The notes under the pieces are model-generated. The model did no database searches. It worked only from the letters and a program-made list of their open reading frames with translations, and had not been told where the DNA came from. A stretch of DNA of 64,000 nt from Flavobacterium oncorhynchi. Its GTDB lineage: Bacteria > Bacteroidota > Bacteroidia > Flavobacteriales > Flavobacteriaceae. Every line of letters begins with the position of its first letter. The first letter of the stretch is position 1. The stretch lies in NCBI RefSeq assembly GCF_002217355.1, contig NZ_MUHA01000010.1, forward strand, positions 32,421-96,420. The letters run 5' to 3'. Both the position numbers and the translations under genes were made by a program. Below, in pieces: positions 1 to 7,900 of this stretch.

Positions 1-11
1 AAACAAAAAAA

Positions 12-52
12 ACCGTTAGGATCAAAGTTAAAACTTTTTGATCACTAACGGT
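12..52 (-). terminator. Rho-independent terminator of rpsU
   Basis: Reading on the minus strand, ACCGTTAG (45-52) pairs with CTAACGGT (12-19). A second helix, GATCAAA with TTTGATC, follows after a one-base bulge. The minus strand then runs into a T-rich tract (complement of 1-11). It lies 24 bases past the rpsU stop codon. Confidence 0.85.
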
Positions 53-75
53 AATTATTTTAAAAAAGCAGTATA

Positions 76-270
76 CTAACTCTCTAAACCATCTTTCAAT
101 GTTTGGATGTAAGCAGCTTTTTGAATTTGAGCTCTTTTGATTACAGAAGGCTTAATAAAAGCAGTACGTGCTCTTAATTGACGAACAGTTCCTGTTTTAT
201 CAAATTTTCTTTTATAGCGCTTTAATGCTCTATCGATATTTTCTCCGTCTTTAATTGGTATAATTAACAT
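76..270 (-). CDS. rpsU: Small ribosomal subunit protein bS21
   Basis: This 64-residue, strongly basic protein is the 30S subunit protein bS21. It matches the Bacteroidota form of the family, opening with LIIPIKDGENIDRALKRYKRKF and carrying an RQLRAR stretch typical of S21. In Bacteroidota ribosomes bS21 helps, with bS18 and bS6, to hold the 3' tail of 16S rRNA and hide the anti-Shine-Dalgarno sequence. The start at 270 is fixed by a perfect SD upstream (279-286), which is rare in this group and suggests autoregulation. The gene appears monocistronic, with its own -7 box and terminator. The identification is secure from length and sequence. Confidence 0.95.
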   Translation of the reverse strand: MLIIPIKDGENIDRALKRYKRKFDKTGTVRQLRARTAFIKPSVIKRAQIQKAAYIQTLKDGLES

Positions 271-278
271 AATATTGA

Positions 279-286
279 CACCTCCT
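279..286 (-). promoter_or_regulatory. Extended Shine-Dalgarno of rpsU
   Basis: The minus strand reads GAGAGGAGGTG then TCAATATT and ATG. AGGAGGTG is an eight-base perfect complement of the 16S anti-SD core, eight bases before the start codon. No other gene start I inspected in this window has a comparable SD. Work on F. johnsoniae links such an SD on rpsU to feedback by bS21, because ribosomes lacking bS21 expose their anti-SD. Confidence 0.9.
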
Positions 287-299
287 CTCGTTAAGGCTG

Positions 300-307
300 C
301 AAATGTA
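300..307 (-). promoter_or_regulatory. Putative -7 promoter element of rpsU
   Basis: The minus strand reads TACATTTG, a perfect match to the Bacteroidota -7 consensus TANNTTTG. It would place the transcript start about 20-25 bases before the ATG, so the leader would hold little except the SD. No clear -33 TTTG was seen. Confidence 0.6.
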
Positions 308-418
308 AAAATTAATTATTAATTATAGAGCATAATTTTTAAATTATTTTTCTAGAAAAATACAACTGGTTTAATATCTAAAACTATTTTGCATTTTACT
401 TTTTACAATTCACAAAAC

Positions 419-1561
419 CTATTCTTTCAACAAATTTCTTGAAATCACCAGTTTTTGAATCTCAGTAGTTCCTTCTCCTATAGTACATAATTTAGAATCT
501 CTGTAAAATTTCTCTACCGGAAAATCTTTGGTATACCCATAACCGCCATGAATTTGAACTGCATCATTTGCAATTTTTACACAGGCTTCTGAAGCATACA
601 TTTTTGCCATTGCTCCTAATGTGGTTACTGGTTTATGTTTTTGCTTTAAGAAAGCAGCTTTGTGCAATAGCAATTCTGACGCTTCAATTTCAGTTGCCAT
701 ATCTGCCAATTTGAATGAAATTCCTTGAAAACTGCTAATTGGCTGTCCAAACTGATATCTTTCTTTTGAATACTTTAAAGCCGCCTCATACGCTCCTTTT
801 GCAATACCTAAAGACAAAGCCCCTATTGAAATTCTTCCTCCGTCTAAAATCTTCATTGCCTGAACAAATCCTTCCCCAACTTCTCCTAATCTATTTGCAT
901 CTGGCACACGACAATTATCAAAAACCAATTCAGCAGTTTCACTTGCACGCATTCCTAATTTATTTTCTTTTTTACCTGAAGAAAAACCAGACATTCCTTT
1001 TTCGAACACGAAAGCAGTCATTCCTTTAGAATCACCTTTTTCTCCTGTTCGAACAATAACAACTGCTACATCTCCAGATATACCATGAGTGATAAAATTT
1101 TTTGCACCATTTACAATCCAAGAATCTCCATCTCTAACCGCTGTTGTATTCATACCTCCGGCATCAGAACCAGTATTATGCTCTGTTAATCCCCATGCGC
1201 CAATAAATTCAGCTGTTGCCAACTTTGGTAAAAACTTTTTCTTTTGCTCTTCGTTTCCAAAAGTTAAAATATGATTTGTACATAACGAATTATGAGCCGC
1301 AACCGACAAACCTATCGAAGGATCGACTTTTGATATTTCTTCTACTACTGTAATATATTCATGATAACCTAATCCTGATCCTCCATATTCTTCAGGCACT
1401 AAAACCCCCATGAACCCCATTTCTCCAAGTTTCTTAAACAAATCAATTGGAAAAATCTGAGCTTCATCCCACTCCATTATAAATGGCTTTATATTCTTTT
1501 CGGCAAAATCTTTTATAGATTGTGCAATCATTGACTGCGTCTCGTTATAATCAAAATTCAT
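419..1561 (-). CDS. Acyl-CoA dehydrogenase (short/branched-chain type)
   Basis: This cytosolic FAD enzyme would oxidise an acyl-CoA thioester to the trans-2-enoyl-CoA and pass electrons to ETF. Its 380 residues match the usual family length. The N-terminal helical domain is followed by the FAD/substrate motif [16 protein letters not shown] (about 120-137). The C-terminal domain holds QIHGGYGY and [10 protein letters not shown], where Glu363 is the position of the catalytic base in short- and medium-chain enzymes. The final RNLL is typical of butyryl-CoA dehydrogenase relatives. The substrate cannot be decided from sequence: butyryl-, isovaleryl- and 2-methylbutyryl-CoA are all possible. It stands alone, 15 bases downstream of a HhH-protein gene on the same strand, so the two may be cotranscribed. 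Confidence 0.9.
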   Translation of the reverse strand: MNFDYNETQSMIAQSIKDFAEKNIKPFIMEWDEAQIFPIDLFKKLGEMGFMGVLVPEEYGGSGLGYHEYITVVEEISKVDPSIGLSVAAHNSLCTNHILTFGNEEQKKKFLPKLATAEFIGAWGLTEHNTGSDAGGMNTTAVRDGDSWIVNGAKNFITHGISGDVAVVIVRTGEKGDSKGMTAFVFEKGMSGFSSGKKENKLGMRASETAELVFDNCRVPDANRLGEVGEGFVQAMKILDGGRISIGALSLGIAKGAYEAALKYSKERYQFGQPISSFQGISFKLADMATEIEASELLLHKAAFLKQKHKPVTTLGAMAKMYASEACVKIANDAVQIHGGYGYTKDFPVEKFYRDSKLCTIGEGTTEIQKLVISRNLLKE

Positions 1562-1575
1562 TGTGTGCTATCTTT

Positions 1576-2463
1576 TTAGAACTCCAAATATAAACTAATT
1601 ATTTTTGCTTTTTCAACAGGAAAACCTTTAATTTTTGATAATTCCTCAATATTATTAAAATTTCCATTCATGCTTCTATAAGTTACAATTTGTTTTGCAA
1701 GAGAATATTTAAAATATGGAAACTGTGATAATTCTTTTAAAGAAGCATCATTTATTGCTATCTTTTTAAATCCTGAAGGAGTAACAGCTTTAAATCGTCG
1801 GTTTAATTCAACTATCACCTCAGGCGAAAGCCCCCAAACATCCTCCATCTGTTCCATAGAAACAAAACCTCCTAGAATCTCTTTTTGTTTTAATATCCTC
1901 AAAGATAATGCTTCACCAATCCCATATACTTTTATCAAATCTTCCTGACTGGCGGTATTAATATCTGAAAGTACTATGGTCACTTTATTAAAAGGTATTT
2001 TCGCAGGATATTCTTTTTTCTCTACTTTAAACTCACTCTTTTTCTGTGTCCAATCAGGAAATTTAAACAATGGGGAAATCACTTTTAAAAGTGAATCGGA
2101 AATATGTGTCACTTCCTGAAACTCTTTTGCAGAGTTTACATACTTATTCTCTTTTCGAAAAGCCAATAATCTATCGATTTCTTGAACTGACATCCCAAGC
2201 TTATAACCTTTATAATCTGAAATAAAATTTGGATTAAAAGTATACACCTTTCCTTTTTCAGTTAATTTTTCTATTCTAGCCGCATCTATATCTTTTTGCA
2301 AAGACATCCATTGTTTTTCTACACCAAAAGAAACCTCTGGTTTATTAAAATCAAAAAAGAAATAAAAAAGCTGTAAAACAATTATAGCAACGAATAATGA
2401 AAAAATACCAGTTCGCTGTTGACTAGTAAACTTAAAATGCATCATAATCTTCTTAAAACTCAT
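1576..2463 (-). CDS. Membrane-anchored helix-hairpin-helix (ComEA-like) protein
   Basis: This 295-residue protein has one N-terminal membrane segment (about 18-36, rich in Ile, Val and Phe) and a long outside part. Its C-terminal half carries repeated helix-hairpin-helix units, for example INTASQEDLIKVYGIGEALSLRIL (about 166-190) and LSQFPYFKYSLAKQIVTYR later. ComEA-type HhH domains bind double-stranded DNA non-specifically, and in other bacteria ComEA takes part in DNA uptake. Here no competence genes adjoin it, so a role in transformation is only a possibility. It lies just upstream of the acyl-CoA dehydrogenase. The fold is well supported; the function is not known. Confidence 0.75.
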   Translation of the reverse strand: MSFKKIMMHFKFTSQQRTGIFSLFVAIIVLQLFYFFFDFNKPEVSFGVEKQWMSLQKDIDAARIEKLTEKGKVYTFNPNFISDYKGYKLGMSVQEIDRLLAFRKENKYVNSAKEFQEVTHISDSLLKVISPLFKFPDWTQKKSEFKVEKKEYPAKIPFNKVTIVLSDINTASQEDLIKVYGIGEALSLRILKQKEILGGFVSMEQMEDVWGLSPEVIVELNRRFKAVTPSGFKKIAINDASLKELSQFPYFKYSLAKQIVTYRSMNGNFNNIEELSKIKGFPVEKAKIISLYLEF

Positions 2464-2737
2464 TGCTATTATAAATTAAACTATTTGTAAGGGATCTAAA
2501 ATACAAGAAAATCACTAAACTTAACAAGAAAATACATTAAAATTTAACTTTTGTCAGAATTATACATTCCGCAAATTTCTATCAATTAATTTAATGATTG
2601 TCAGCTTGTCATAAGGCTTTACCGAGTGTTTCTTTAAAATTTTAAATATTTTATAACTTAAAACATGATAATTGTTTTTATTTTTTACAAAAAACGATAC
2701 ATTTGGAGCTTAATAACAAATAAACCAATATTATAGT

Positions 2738-4189
2738 ATGTCAATTTGGAAAACTAAACCTCTTTCGGTATTGCTCGGTGAAGCATCCGAATCTGAAAAA
2801 GGACTAAAAAGAACCTTATCTTCACGTTCGCTTGTTGCACTTGGAGTTGGCGCCATCATTGGAGCCGGGCTATTCTCCTTAACTGGAATTGCCGCCGCAG
2901 AACATGCCGGACCTGCAGTAACTATCTCATTTATATTAGCCGCTATAGGTTGTGGTTTCGCAGGACTTTGCTATGCCGAATTTGCTTCTATGATACCTGT
3001 TGCAGGTAGTGCCTATACTTATTCGTACGCTACAATGGGAGAATTCATGGCTTGGATTATTGGTTGGGATTTAGTTTTAGAGTATGCTTTAGGAGCCGCT
3101 ACAGTAGGTGTAAGCTGGTCTAGATACCTATTAGAGTTATTAGCAAAATTTAACATTCATCTTCCTCCGAGCTTAATTTGTTCTCCATGGGAAACTTTAA
3201 CACTTAGTAATGGTACCGTAATTGAAGGCGGAATTGTAAACTTACCCGCTATATTCATTGTTTCACTGCTTTCATTATTATTAATTAAAGGAACAAAAGA
3301 GTCTGCAACTATCAACAATGTATTAGTTGTAGTAAAAGTAGCTGTAGTTATCGTTTTTATTGTTTTAGGATGGAAATTTATTGATACTAGCAACTATACT
3401 CCATATATTCCTAAAAACACTGGAGTTTTCGGAGAGTTTGGATGGTCAGGAATCGCAACTGGTGCAGCAACTGTATTTTTTGCTTTTATTGGTTTTGATG
3501 CTGTATCGACTGCTGCTCAAGAAGCTAAAAATCCTCAAAAAGGAATGCCGATTGGTATCTTAGGATCTTTAGTAATCTGTACAATATTATATGTATTATT
3601 TGCTCACGTAATGACAGGACTTGTACCTTACTACAAATTTGCTGGAGATGCAAAACCTGCTGCTACCGCATTTGCAGTTACAGGTTATGATTTTTTACAA
3701 ACAGGTTTAATCATTGCAATTTTAGCAGGATATACTTCAGTTATCTTGGTAATGCTTATGGGACAAAGCCGTGTGTTTTACACTATGAGTAAAGACGGTT
3801 TATTACCTCCATTCTTTAGTGAAATACATTCAAAATTCCGCACACCTTGGAAAACCAATGTTTTCTTTTTAATATTCGTAAGTTTATTTGCTGGACTAGT
3901 TCCTGTAAGTGACTTAGGACATATGGTAAGCATTGGAACTCTATTAGCGTTTGTTCTTGTATGTATTGGAGTTATGGTAATGCGTTATAAAATGCCTGAT
4001 GCACCTAGATCATTTAGAACTCCTTTAGTTCCTTTTGTACCTATTGCAGGAATCCTGATTTGTTTAGCTTTGATGTATTCTTTACCAAACGAAAGCTGGG
4101 CACGACTAGTTATTTGGATGGCTTTAGGTGTCTTAATTTATTTTGTATATGGTAAGAAAAACAGTAAATTAAATAATCCAGAAAAATAA
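2738..4189 (+). CDS. APC-family amino acid permease
   Basis: This 483-residue inner-membrane carrier has about twelve hydrophobic segments. The first is preceded by an N-terminal tail with ESEKGLKRTLSSRSLVALGVGAIIGAGLFSLTG, holding the GxGAIIGxG(I/L)F motif of the APC superfamily. The helix-5 to helix-6 region has FFAFIGFDAVSTAAQEAKNP, a hallmark of the cationic amino acid transporter (CAT/YfnA) branch. It probably imports a basic or broad-range amino acid by proton symport, but the substrate is unproven. The gene is transcribed alone from a 274-base upstream spacer. It ends at a bidirectional terminator (4206-4247) facing the convergent pspC-like gene. Confidence 0.9.
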   Translation: MSIWKTKPLSVLLGEASESEKGLKRTLSSRSLVALGVGAIIGAGLFSLTGIAAAEHAGPAVTISFILAAIGCGFAGLCYAEFASMIPVAGSAYTYSYATMGEFMAWIIGWDLVLEYALGAATVGVSWSRYLLELLAKFNIHLPPSLICSPWETLTLSNGTVIEGGIVNLPAIFIVSLLSLLLIKGTKESATINNVLVVVKVAVVIVFIVLGWKFIDTSNYTPYIPKNTGVFGEFGWSGIATGAATVFFAFIGFDAVSTAAQEAKNPQKGMPIGILGSLVICTILYVLFAHVMTGLVPYYKFAGDAKPAATAFAVTGYDFLQTGLIIAILAGYTSVILVMLMGQSRVFYTMSKDGLLPPFFSEIHSKFRTPWKTNVFFLIFVSLFAGLVPVSDLGHMVSIGTLLAFVLVCIGVMVMRYKMPDAPRSFRTPLVPFVPIAGILICLALMYSLPNESWARLVIWMALGVLIYFVYGKKNSKLNNPEK

Positions 4190-4205
4190 TTTTTAGCATA
4201 TAAAT

Positions 4206-4247
4206 AAAAAAGGATCTTAGAGTTTTACCACTTTAAGATCCTTTTTT
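4206..4247. terminator. Bidirectional terminator between permease and PspC gene
   Basis: A 14-base perfect inverted repeat (4206-4219 and 4234-4247, core GGATCTTA/TAAGATCC) has an A-run on one side and a T-run on the other. It serves the permease on the plus strand and could serve the convergent gene on the minus strand. Confidence 0.9.
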
Positions 4248-4264
4248 TTATGCTTATTTATAAA

Positions 4265-4492
4265 TTACAAATCAAAAACTGAAGTTCTTTTCGCACGTAT
4301 TAAATCCTTTAATCGAATCCAAAAAGCTAAGGTTAAATAAACCCCAAAACCCAAACCAGCCGTTACAAAAGAGATGTAAATAAAAAACAACCTCACGCTT
4401 GTTACACGCATACCTAGTTTGTCTGCTAATCTTGACGATACATGAAAGCCATATTTTTCGAAAAAGAATTTTAATTTTAAAATAGCCGACAT
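4265..4492 (-). CDS. PspC domain protein
   Basis: This is a single PspC domain of 75 residues. An amphipathic N-terminal segment (LKLKFFFEKYGFHVSSRLADKLGMRVTSVRLFFIY) runs into one or two membrane passes (about 35-60, TAGLGFGVYLTLAFWI). PspC proteins sit in the inner membrane and respond to envelope stress in Proteobacteria. In Bacteroidota, stand-alone short copies are common and uncharacterised. No pspA or pspB is nearby. The domain call is good, but the role is inferred only from the family. Confidence 0.75.
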   Translation of the reverse strand: MSAILKLKFFFEKYGFHVSSRLADKLGMRVTSVRLFFIYISFVTAGLGFGVYLTLAFWIRLKDLIRAKRTSVFDL

Positions 4493-4562
4493 TTTTAGTT
4501 TTTTTTTAATCCTAATTATATCAGGACGGTTTCTGATTACAAAAGTACAAATTATCTCATTA

Positions 4563-4587
4563 TCACATTTTCTAATTATCTAATTAT
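4563..4587. repeat. Dispersed AT-rich spacer repeat, copy 1
   Basis: Twenty-five bases here are identical to 55581-55605 (core TCACATTTTC then TAATTATCTA). Both copies are in spacers, the first just past the 3' end of the DUF2851 gene. Related degenerate sequence is seen at 32101-32140 and 55492-55550. Confidence 0.7.
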
Positions 4588-5852
4588 TTTTTCAAAAGCT
4601 CCATTCCAACAGCACATTTCAAGCAAGCTTTTTTATTACAATACTCATTCTTAAGCTCCAATAAAGTCTGAGTTTCGAACGCATTTATTGATTTGACACC
4701 AAAAGAAGTAAACTTTTCTATTATTGAGTTCTTTTCTGGAGCGACTTCATTCATAAAATTAATTAAGTCTTCGGAAATAGATTCTCCAATAGTTGTTGAA
4801 TATGCGAACTGAATTGGAATAATAGTATTAATGATTACTAAATCAAGGAATGACTTTGATAGTGTTTTTTCTTTCTTTGGACTTTCTTTATCGAACTGAA
4901 AATGTCCTTTCCAGTAAAAACTAGTAGAAACGCTCAGGGTATCGTAAACACTTTTAACTGATTTCAATCTAATGATCTTTGAAAATAAGTTCTGCTGTTT
5001 ATGGTATAGCATAGCCAACTGCGAAAGTCTAATTGTTGGGAAATTGTCTGGTCTATGCTTAAAAAATTGAAGAGGATCGATGTAAGATCTTTCTAATTGG
5101 TATTTATGTAAGAGATAAAAATATCTAAATTTTAAATCTTTAAAATACTCATCTTCTTTTTCATCATTTAATAAATTGGCTGTTCCAAAAAATAGTGATT
5201 CTAAATTTTCTACATCGAAACTTTCTTTTCTAATAATTGAAAAAGGAATTGATTTAGCTATTTGTAAGAAAGAAGAACCATTTGTATTTAAGCCAAAATT
5301 CTTAGCTAATAGACAGAACAAAACAGCTTCCCAATCTTGATTGAATTCTTCCAACAACTTATAAACAAGCTCTGATTTGCGTTCTAATCGCTCAAAAAAC
5401 AGTCTTTCCTGCCAATTTTTAAAAACAAACTCATCAATTTCAATTATTTGATTTTCGCAAGAAATCCAAGTTTTAGTAGAAAGCAAGTTTTGATAATTTA
5501 CAAGTACTTCTGCTTTCACATAATCTTTAAGGACTAAAACTGGTATTTCAATATTGTTTTTTCTAAAAATCGCACTATCATTCTCCCAAACTACGTGCAG
5601 AATAACATTTTCATAAGCTGAATCATTCTCATGATTATGTAAATACCAGTCTGATGATTTTAGATGAATTTCAACGTTTCCTGCCCATTTTTGATCTCCA
5701 ATTTTAATATGAGCATTAAAAAAATCAGGCCCAGAACGTTTCAAATAGTCGCCAGTTTTAATAATCGTAACTAACTCACCTTGAACTGTTTTTAAATTCA
5801 AAGTATCAAACTTCTTGAATTTCCAGAGATAATGAAGAAAGTCTTCTTTCAT
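4584..5852 (-). CDS. DUF2851 family protein
   Basis: This 422-residue soluble protein matches the DUF2851 family, conserved in Bacteroidota and of unknown function. It opens with MKEDFLHYLWKFKKFD and continues with a conserved segment (SGPDFFNAHIKIGDQKWAGNVEIHLKSSDW) that is the family's best-known stretch. The C-terminus has a small cysteine group, C-x4-C-x2-C (YCNKKACLKCA), that could bind metal. No signal peptide or membrane segment is present. It is followed on the same strand, 74 bases upstream, by the exonuclease gene. No function can be given beyond the family name. Confidence 0.8.
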   Translation of the reverse strand: MKEDFLHYLWKFKKFDTLNLKTVQGELVTIIKTGDYLKRSGPDFFNAHIKIGDQKWAGNVEIHLKSSDWYLHNHENDSAYENVILHVVWENDSAIFRKNNIEIPVLVLKDYVKAEVLVNYQNLLSTKTWISCENQIIEIDEFVFKNWQERLFFERLERKSELVYKLLEEFNQDWEAVLFCLLAKNFGLNTNGSSFLQIAKSIPFSIIRKESFDVENLESLFFGTANLLNDEKEDEYFKDLKFRYFYLLHKYQLERSYIDPLQFFKHRPDNFPTIRLSQLAMLYHKQQNLFSKIIRLKSVKSVYDTLSVSTSFYWKGHFQFDKESPKKEKTLSKSFLDLVIINTIIPIQFAYSTTIGESISEDLINFMNEVAPEKNSIIEKFTSFGVKSINAFETQTLLELKNEYCNKKACLKCAVGMELLKK

Positions 5853-5926
5853 TTTTAGGTTTTTAATTGAAATAAAAACTAAAAATAAACATTTTTACTA
5901 TTATTCTTACAAATTTAAAAAGTATT

Positions 5927-6409
5927 TTATCGAAGCATATACAGTTTTGCACAAGCACGCGCATCTGACAGTGCCTCATGATGATTAAGTTGTATTTTCA
6001 TTTCTCTGCAGCAATCGCTCAGTTTTGTAGGCTTTAAACCTTTTGCTTTATAAATCTTAACAGTACATTCCCACTTAGAAGCGATATTTAAATCTTCATA
6101 ATTTAACCCACAAAGTAACATTGACTTCACCAAAACATTGCGATCAAAACTTTCGTTGTGAGCCACAACTACTCTATTTTTTAATCTTTTTTCGATCTCT
6201 GGATAAACCTGTAAAAATGATTTTGAATTAACCGTATCTTTTGGATAAATACCGTGTACTCGAATCGTAAATGGATTATACTCATTATTTGGCGGTTTTA
6301 TTAAAGTAACAAATTCATCTACAATAATTCCATTTTCGACAGTAACAATTCCCACAGAACATGGATGATAACCCGTTGCTGTTTCAAAATCAATTGCAGT
6401 AAAGTTCAT
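5927..6409 (-). CDS. DEDDh 3'-5' exonuclease (DnaQ/RNase T-like)
   Basis: This enzyme would remove nucleotides from DNA or RNA 3' ends using two metal ions. The acidic residues are all visible: Asp7 and Glu9 in AIDFETA, an Asp in VVAHNESFDRNVL, and the His and Asp in HHEALSDARA. This is the DEDDh signature of the DnaQ (polymerase III epsilon) group. I chose the ATG at 6409, giving 160 residues. The earlier in-frame ATG at 6439 lies inside the terminator stem of the upstream gene (6432-6472). A stand-alone 160-residue domain without a polymerase or UvrC part is common in Bacteroidota, and the substrate is unknown. Confidence 0.85.
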   Translation of the reverse strand: MNFTAIDFETATGYHPCSVGIVTVENGIIVDEFVTLIKPPNNEYNPFTIRVHGIYPKDTVNSKSFLQVYPEIEKRLKNRVVVAHNESFDRNVLVKSMLLCGLNYEDLNIASKWECTVKIYKAKGLKPTKLSDCCREMKIQLNHHEALSDARACAKLYMLR

Positions 6410-6431
6410 TTTAAAAATTTTATAGGATAAA

Positions 6432-6472
6432 AAAACCATAAATCTATCGTTAATAAATAGATTTATGGTTTT
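6432..6472 (-). terminator. Terminator of the cystathionine beta-synthase type gene
   Basis: A 16-base perfect stem (6432-6447 with 6457-6472, core CCATAAATCTAT/ATAGATTTATGG) with a nine-base loop lies 20 bases past the stop at 6492. On the minus strand the stem closes with TTTT and further T residues. Its position argues against the longer reading frame of the exonuclease. Confidence 0.85.
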
Positions 6473-6491
6473 ATAAAAGTATTAATTTGTT

Positions 6492-7853
6492 CTATTTAAT
6501 AGATCCAATAATATCATATTTAGTGATGATGTGATGATTTCCATTTCCTAAATCAATCAAAACAGCATCATTTTCTTTTGTAAAAAGTTTAGAAACTTCT
6601 TCGATTGGAGTTCCTAATTTTACAATTGGAAATGGTTTTCCCATTACATCTTTAATTGGTTTCTCAGCAACATTTTTATCTGCAACATAACTTCTAAATA
6701 AATCAGTTTCGTCAACAGAACCTACAAAACCATTTATATCAACTACTGGAATCTGTGAAATTTTATACTTACGCATACGCTCAATAGCATGAGAAACTAA
6801 TTCTTCTGTACGAACAACGATCAATTCTTTATCGATATGATCTTTAATAACATCCTCAGCTTTGGTAACATTTTCTTCTAAGAATCCGCGCTCACGCATC
6901 CAGTCATCATTAAACATTTTACCTACATAACGGCTTCCTGAATCATGAAACAGGACAACTACGACATCATCTGGTTTAAAATGTTCTTTTAACTGCAGCA
7001 AGCCTTTTATGCAGGCTCCAGCTGAATTTCCAACAAAAATCGCTTCTTCTAATGCAATTTTTCTGGTATAAACTGCTGCATCTTTATCGGTCACTTTTGT
7101 AAATCCATCTATCAATGAAAAATCAACATTTTTAGGTAAAATATCTTCTCCAATTCCTTCTGTTATATAAGAGTAAATTTCGTTCTCATCAAAAATTCCA
7201 GTTTCGTGGTATTTTTTAAAAACAGAACCATAAGTATCAATTCCCCAAATTTTAATATTTGGATTTTGCTCTTTTAAATATTTTCCTACTCCAGAAATTG
7301 TTCCGCCTGTTCCAACTCCCACAACAAAATGAGTAATTTTACCTTCGGTTTGCTTCCAAATTTCAGGCCCGGTCTGCTCATAATGTGCTAATGAATTTGA
7401 TAAATTATCGTATTGATTTACATACCAAGAATTTGGTGTTTCTTCGGCTAAACGTTTTGAAACTGAATAGTAGGAACGAGGATCTGTAGGCTCAACGTCT
7501 GTAGGACAAACTACAACTTTTGCACCAACAGCACGAAGAATATCCATTTTTTCTTTAGACTGTTTGTCTGATATTACACAGATTAATTTATATCCTTTAA
7601 TGATTGCAACAAGTGCTAATCCCATTCCTGTATTACCAGAAGTACCTTCAATAATAGTTCCGCCTGGTTTTAATCGTCCATCTGCCTCTGCATCTTCAAT
7701 CATTTTTACAGCCATTCTGTCTTTTACAGAATTTCCTGGATTAAAGGTCTCGACTTTTGCCAATACTAATGCATCAATTTCAGCAACAATCTTGTTGAGT
7801 TTTACTAATGGTGTATTACCAATTGTTTCTAAAATATTTTTTGAAAAGTCCAT
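6492..7853 (-). CDS. PLP-dependent cystathionine beta-synthase type enzyme with CBS pair
   Basis: This protein has a fold-type II PLP domain (about 1-320) followed by two CBS domains (about 335-453), the eukaryote-like layout of cystathionine beta-synthase. ETFNPGNSVKDRMA contains the PLP lysine (Lys44), GTSGNTG is the substrate loop, and GVGTGGTISGVGKYLK binds the cofactor phosphate. It would condense serine (or O-acetylserine) with homocysteine or sulfide, in the cytosol. Without a haem domain, and with cysteine synthases being close relatives, CBS versus cysteine synthase cannot be settled by eye. The CBS pair may bind an adenosyl ligand. The gene is 47 bases downstream of the Porin_10 gene and ends at its own terminator. 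Confidence 0.9.
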   Translation of the reverse strand: MDFSKNILETIGNTPLVKLNKIVAEIDALVLAKVETFNPGNSVKDRMAVKMIEDAEADGRLKPGGTIIEGTSGNTGMGLALVAIIKGYKLICVISDKQSKEKMDILRAVGAKVVVCPTDVEPTDPRSYYSVSKRLAEETPNSWYVNQYDNLSNSLAHYEQTGPEIWKQTEGKITHFVVGVGTGGTISGVGKYLKEQNPNIKIWGIDTYGSVFKKYHETGIFDENEIYSYITEGIGEDILPKNVDFSLIDGFTKVTDKDAAVYTRKIALEEAIFVGNSAGACIKGLLQLKEHFKPDDVVVVLFHDSGSRYVGKMFNDDWMRERGFLEENVTKAEDVIKDHIDKELIVVRTEELVSHAIERMRKYKISQIPVVDINGFVGSVDETDLFRSYVADKNVAEKPIKDVMGKPFPIVKLGTPIEEVSKLFTKENDAVLIDLGNGNHHIITKYDIIGSIK

Positions 7854-7900
7854 TTTGTTTAAGTTTTAATATGTGGTATTTTAAAATAAATTTTATTGTT

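Noticed and set aside
6410..6439. Ten extra N-terminal residues on the exonuclease
   Set aside because: The upstream ATG is within the stem of the preceding gene's terminator. The DEDDh motif begins right after the ATG at 6409.
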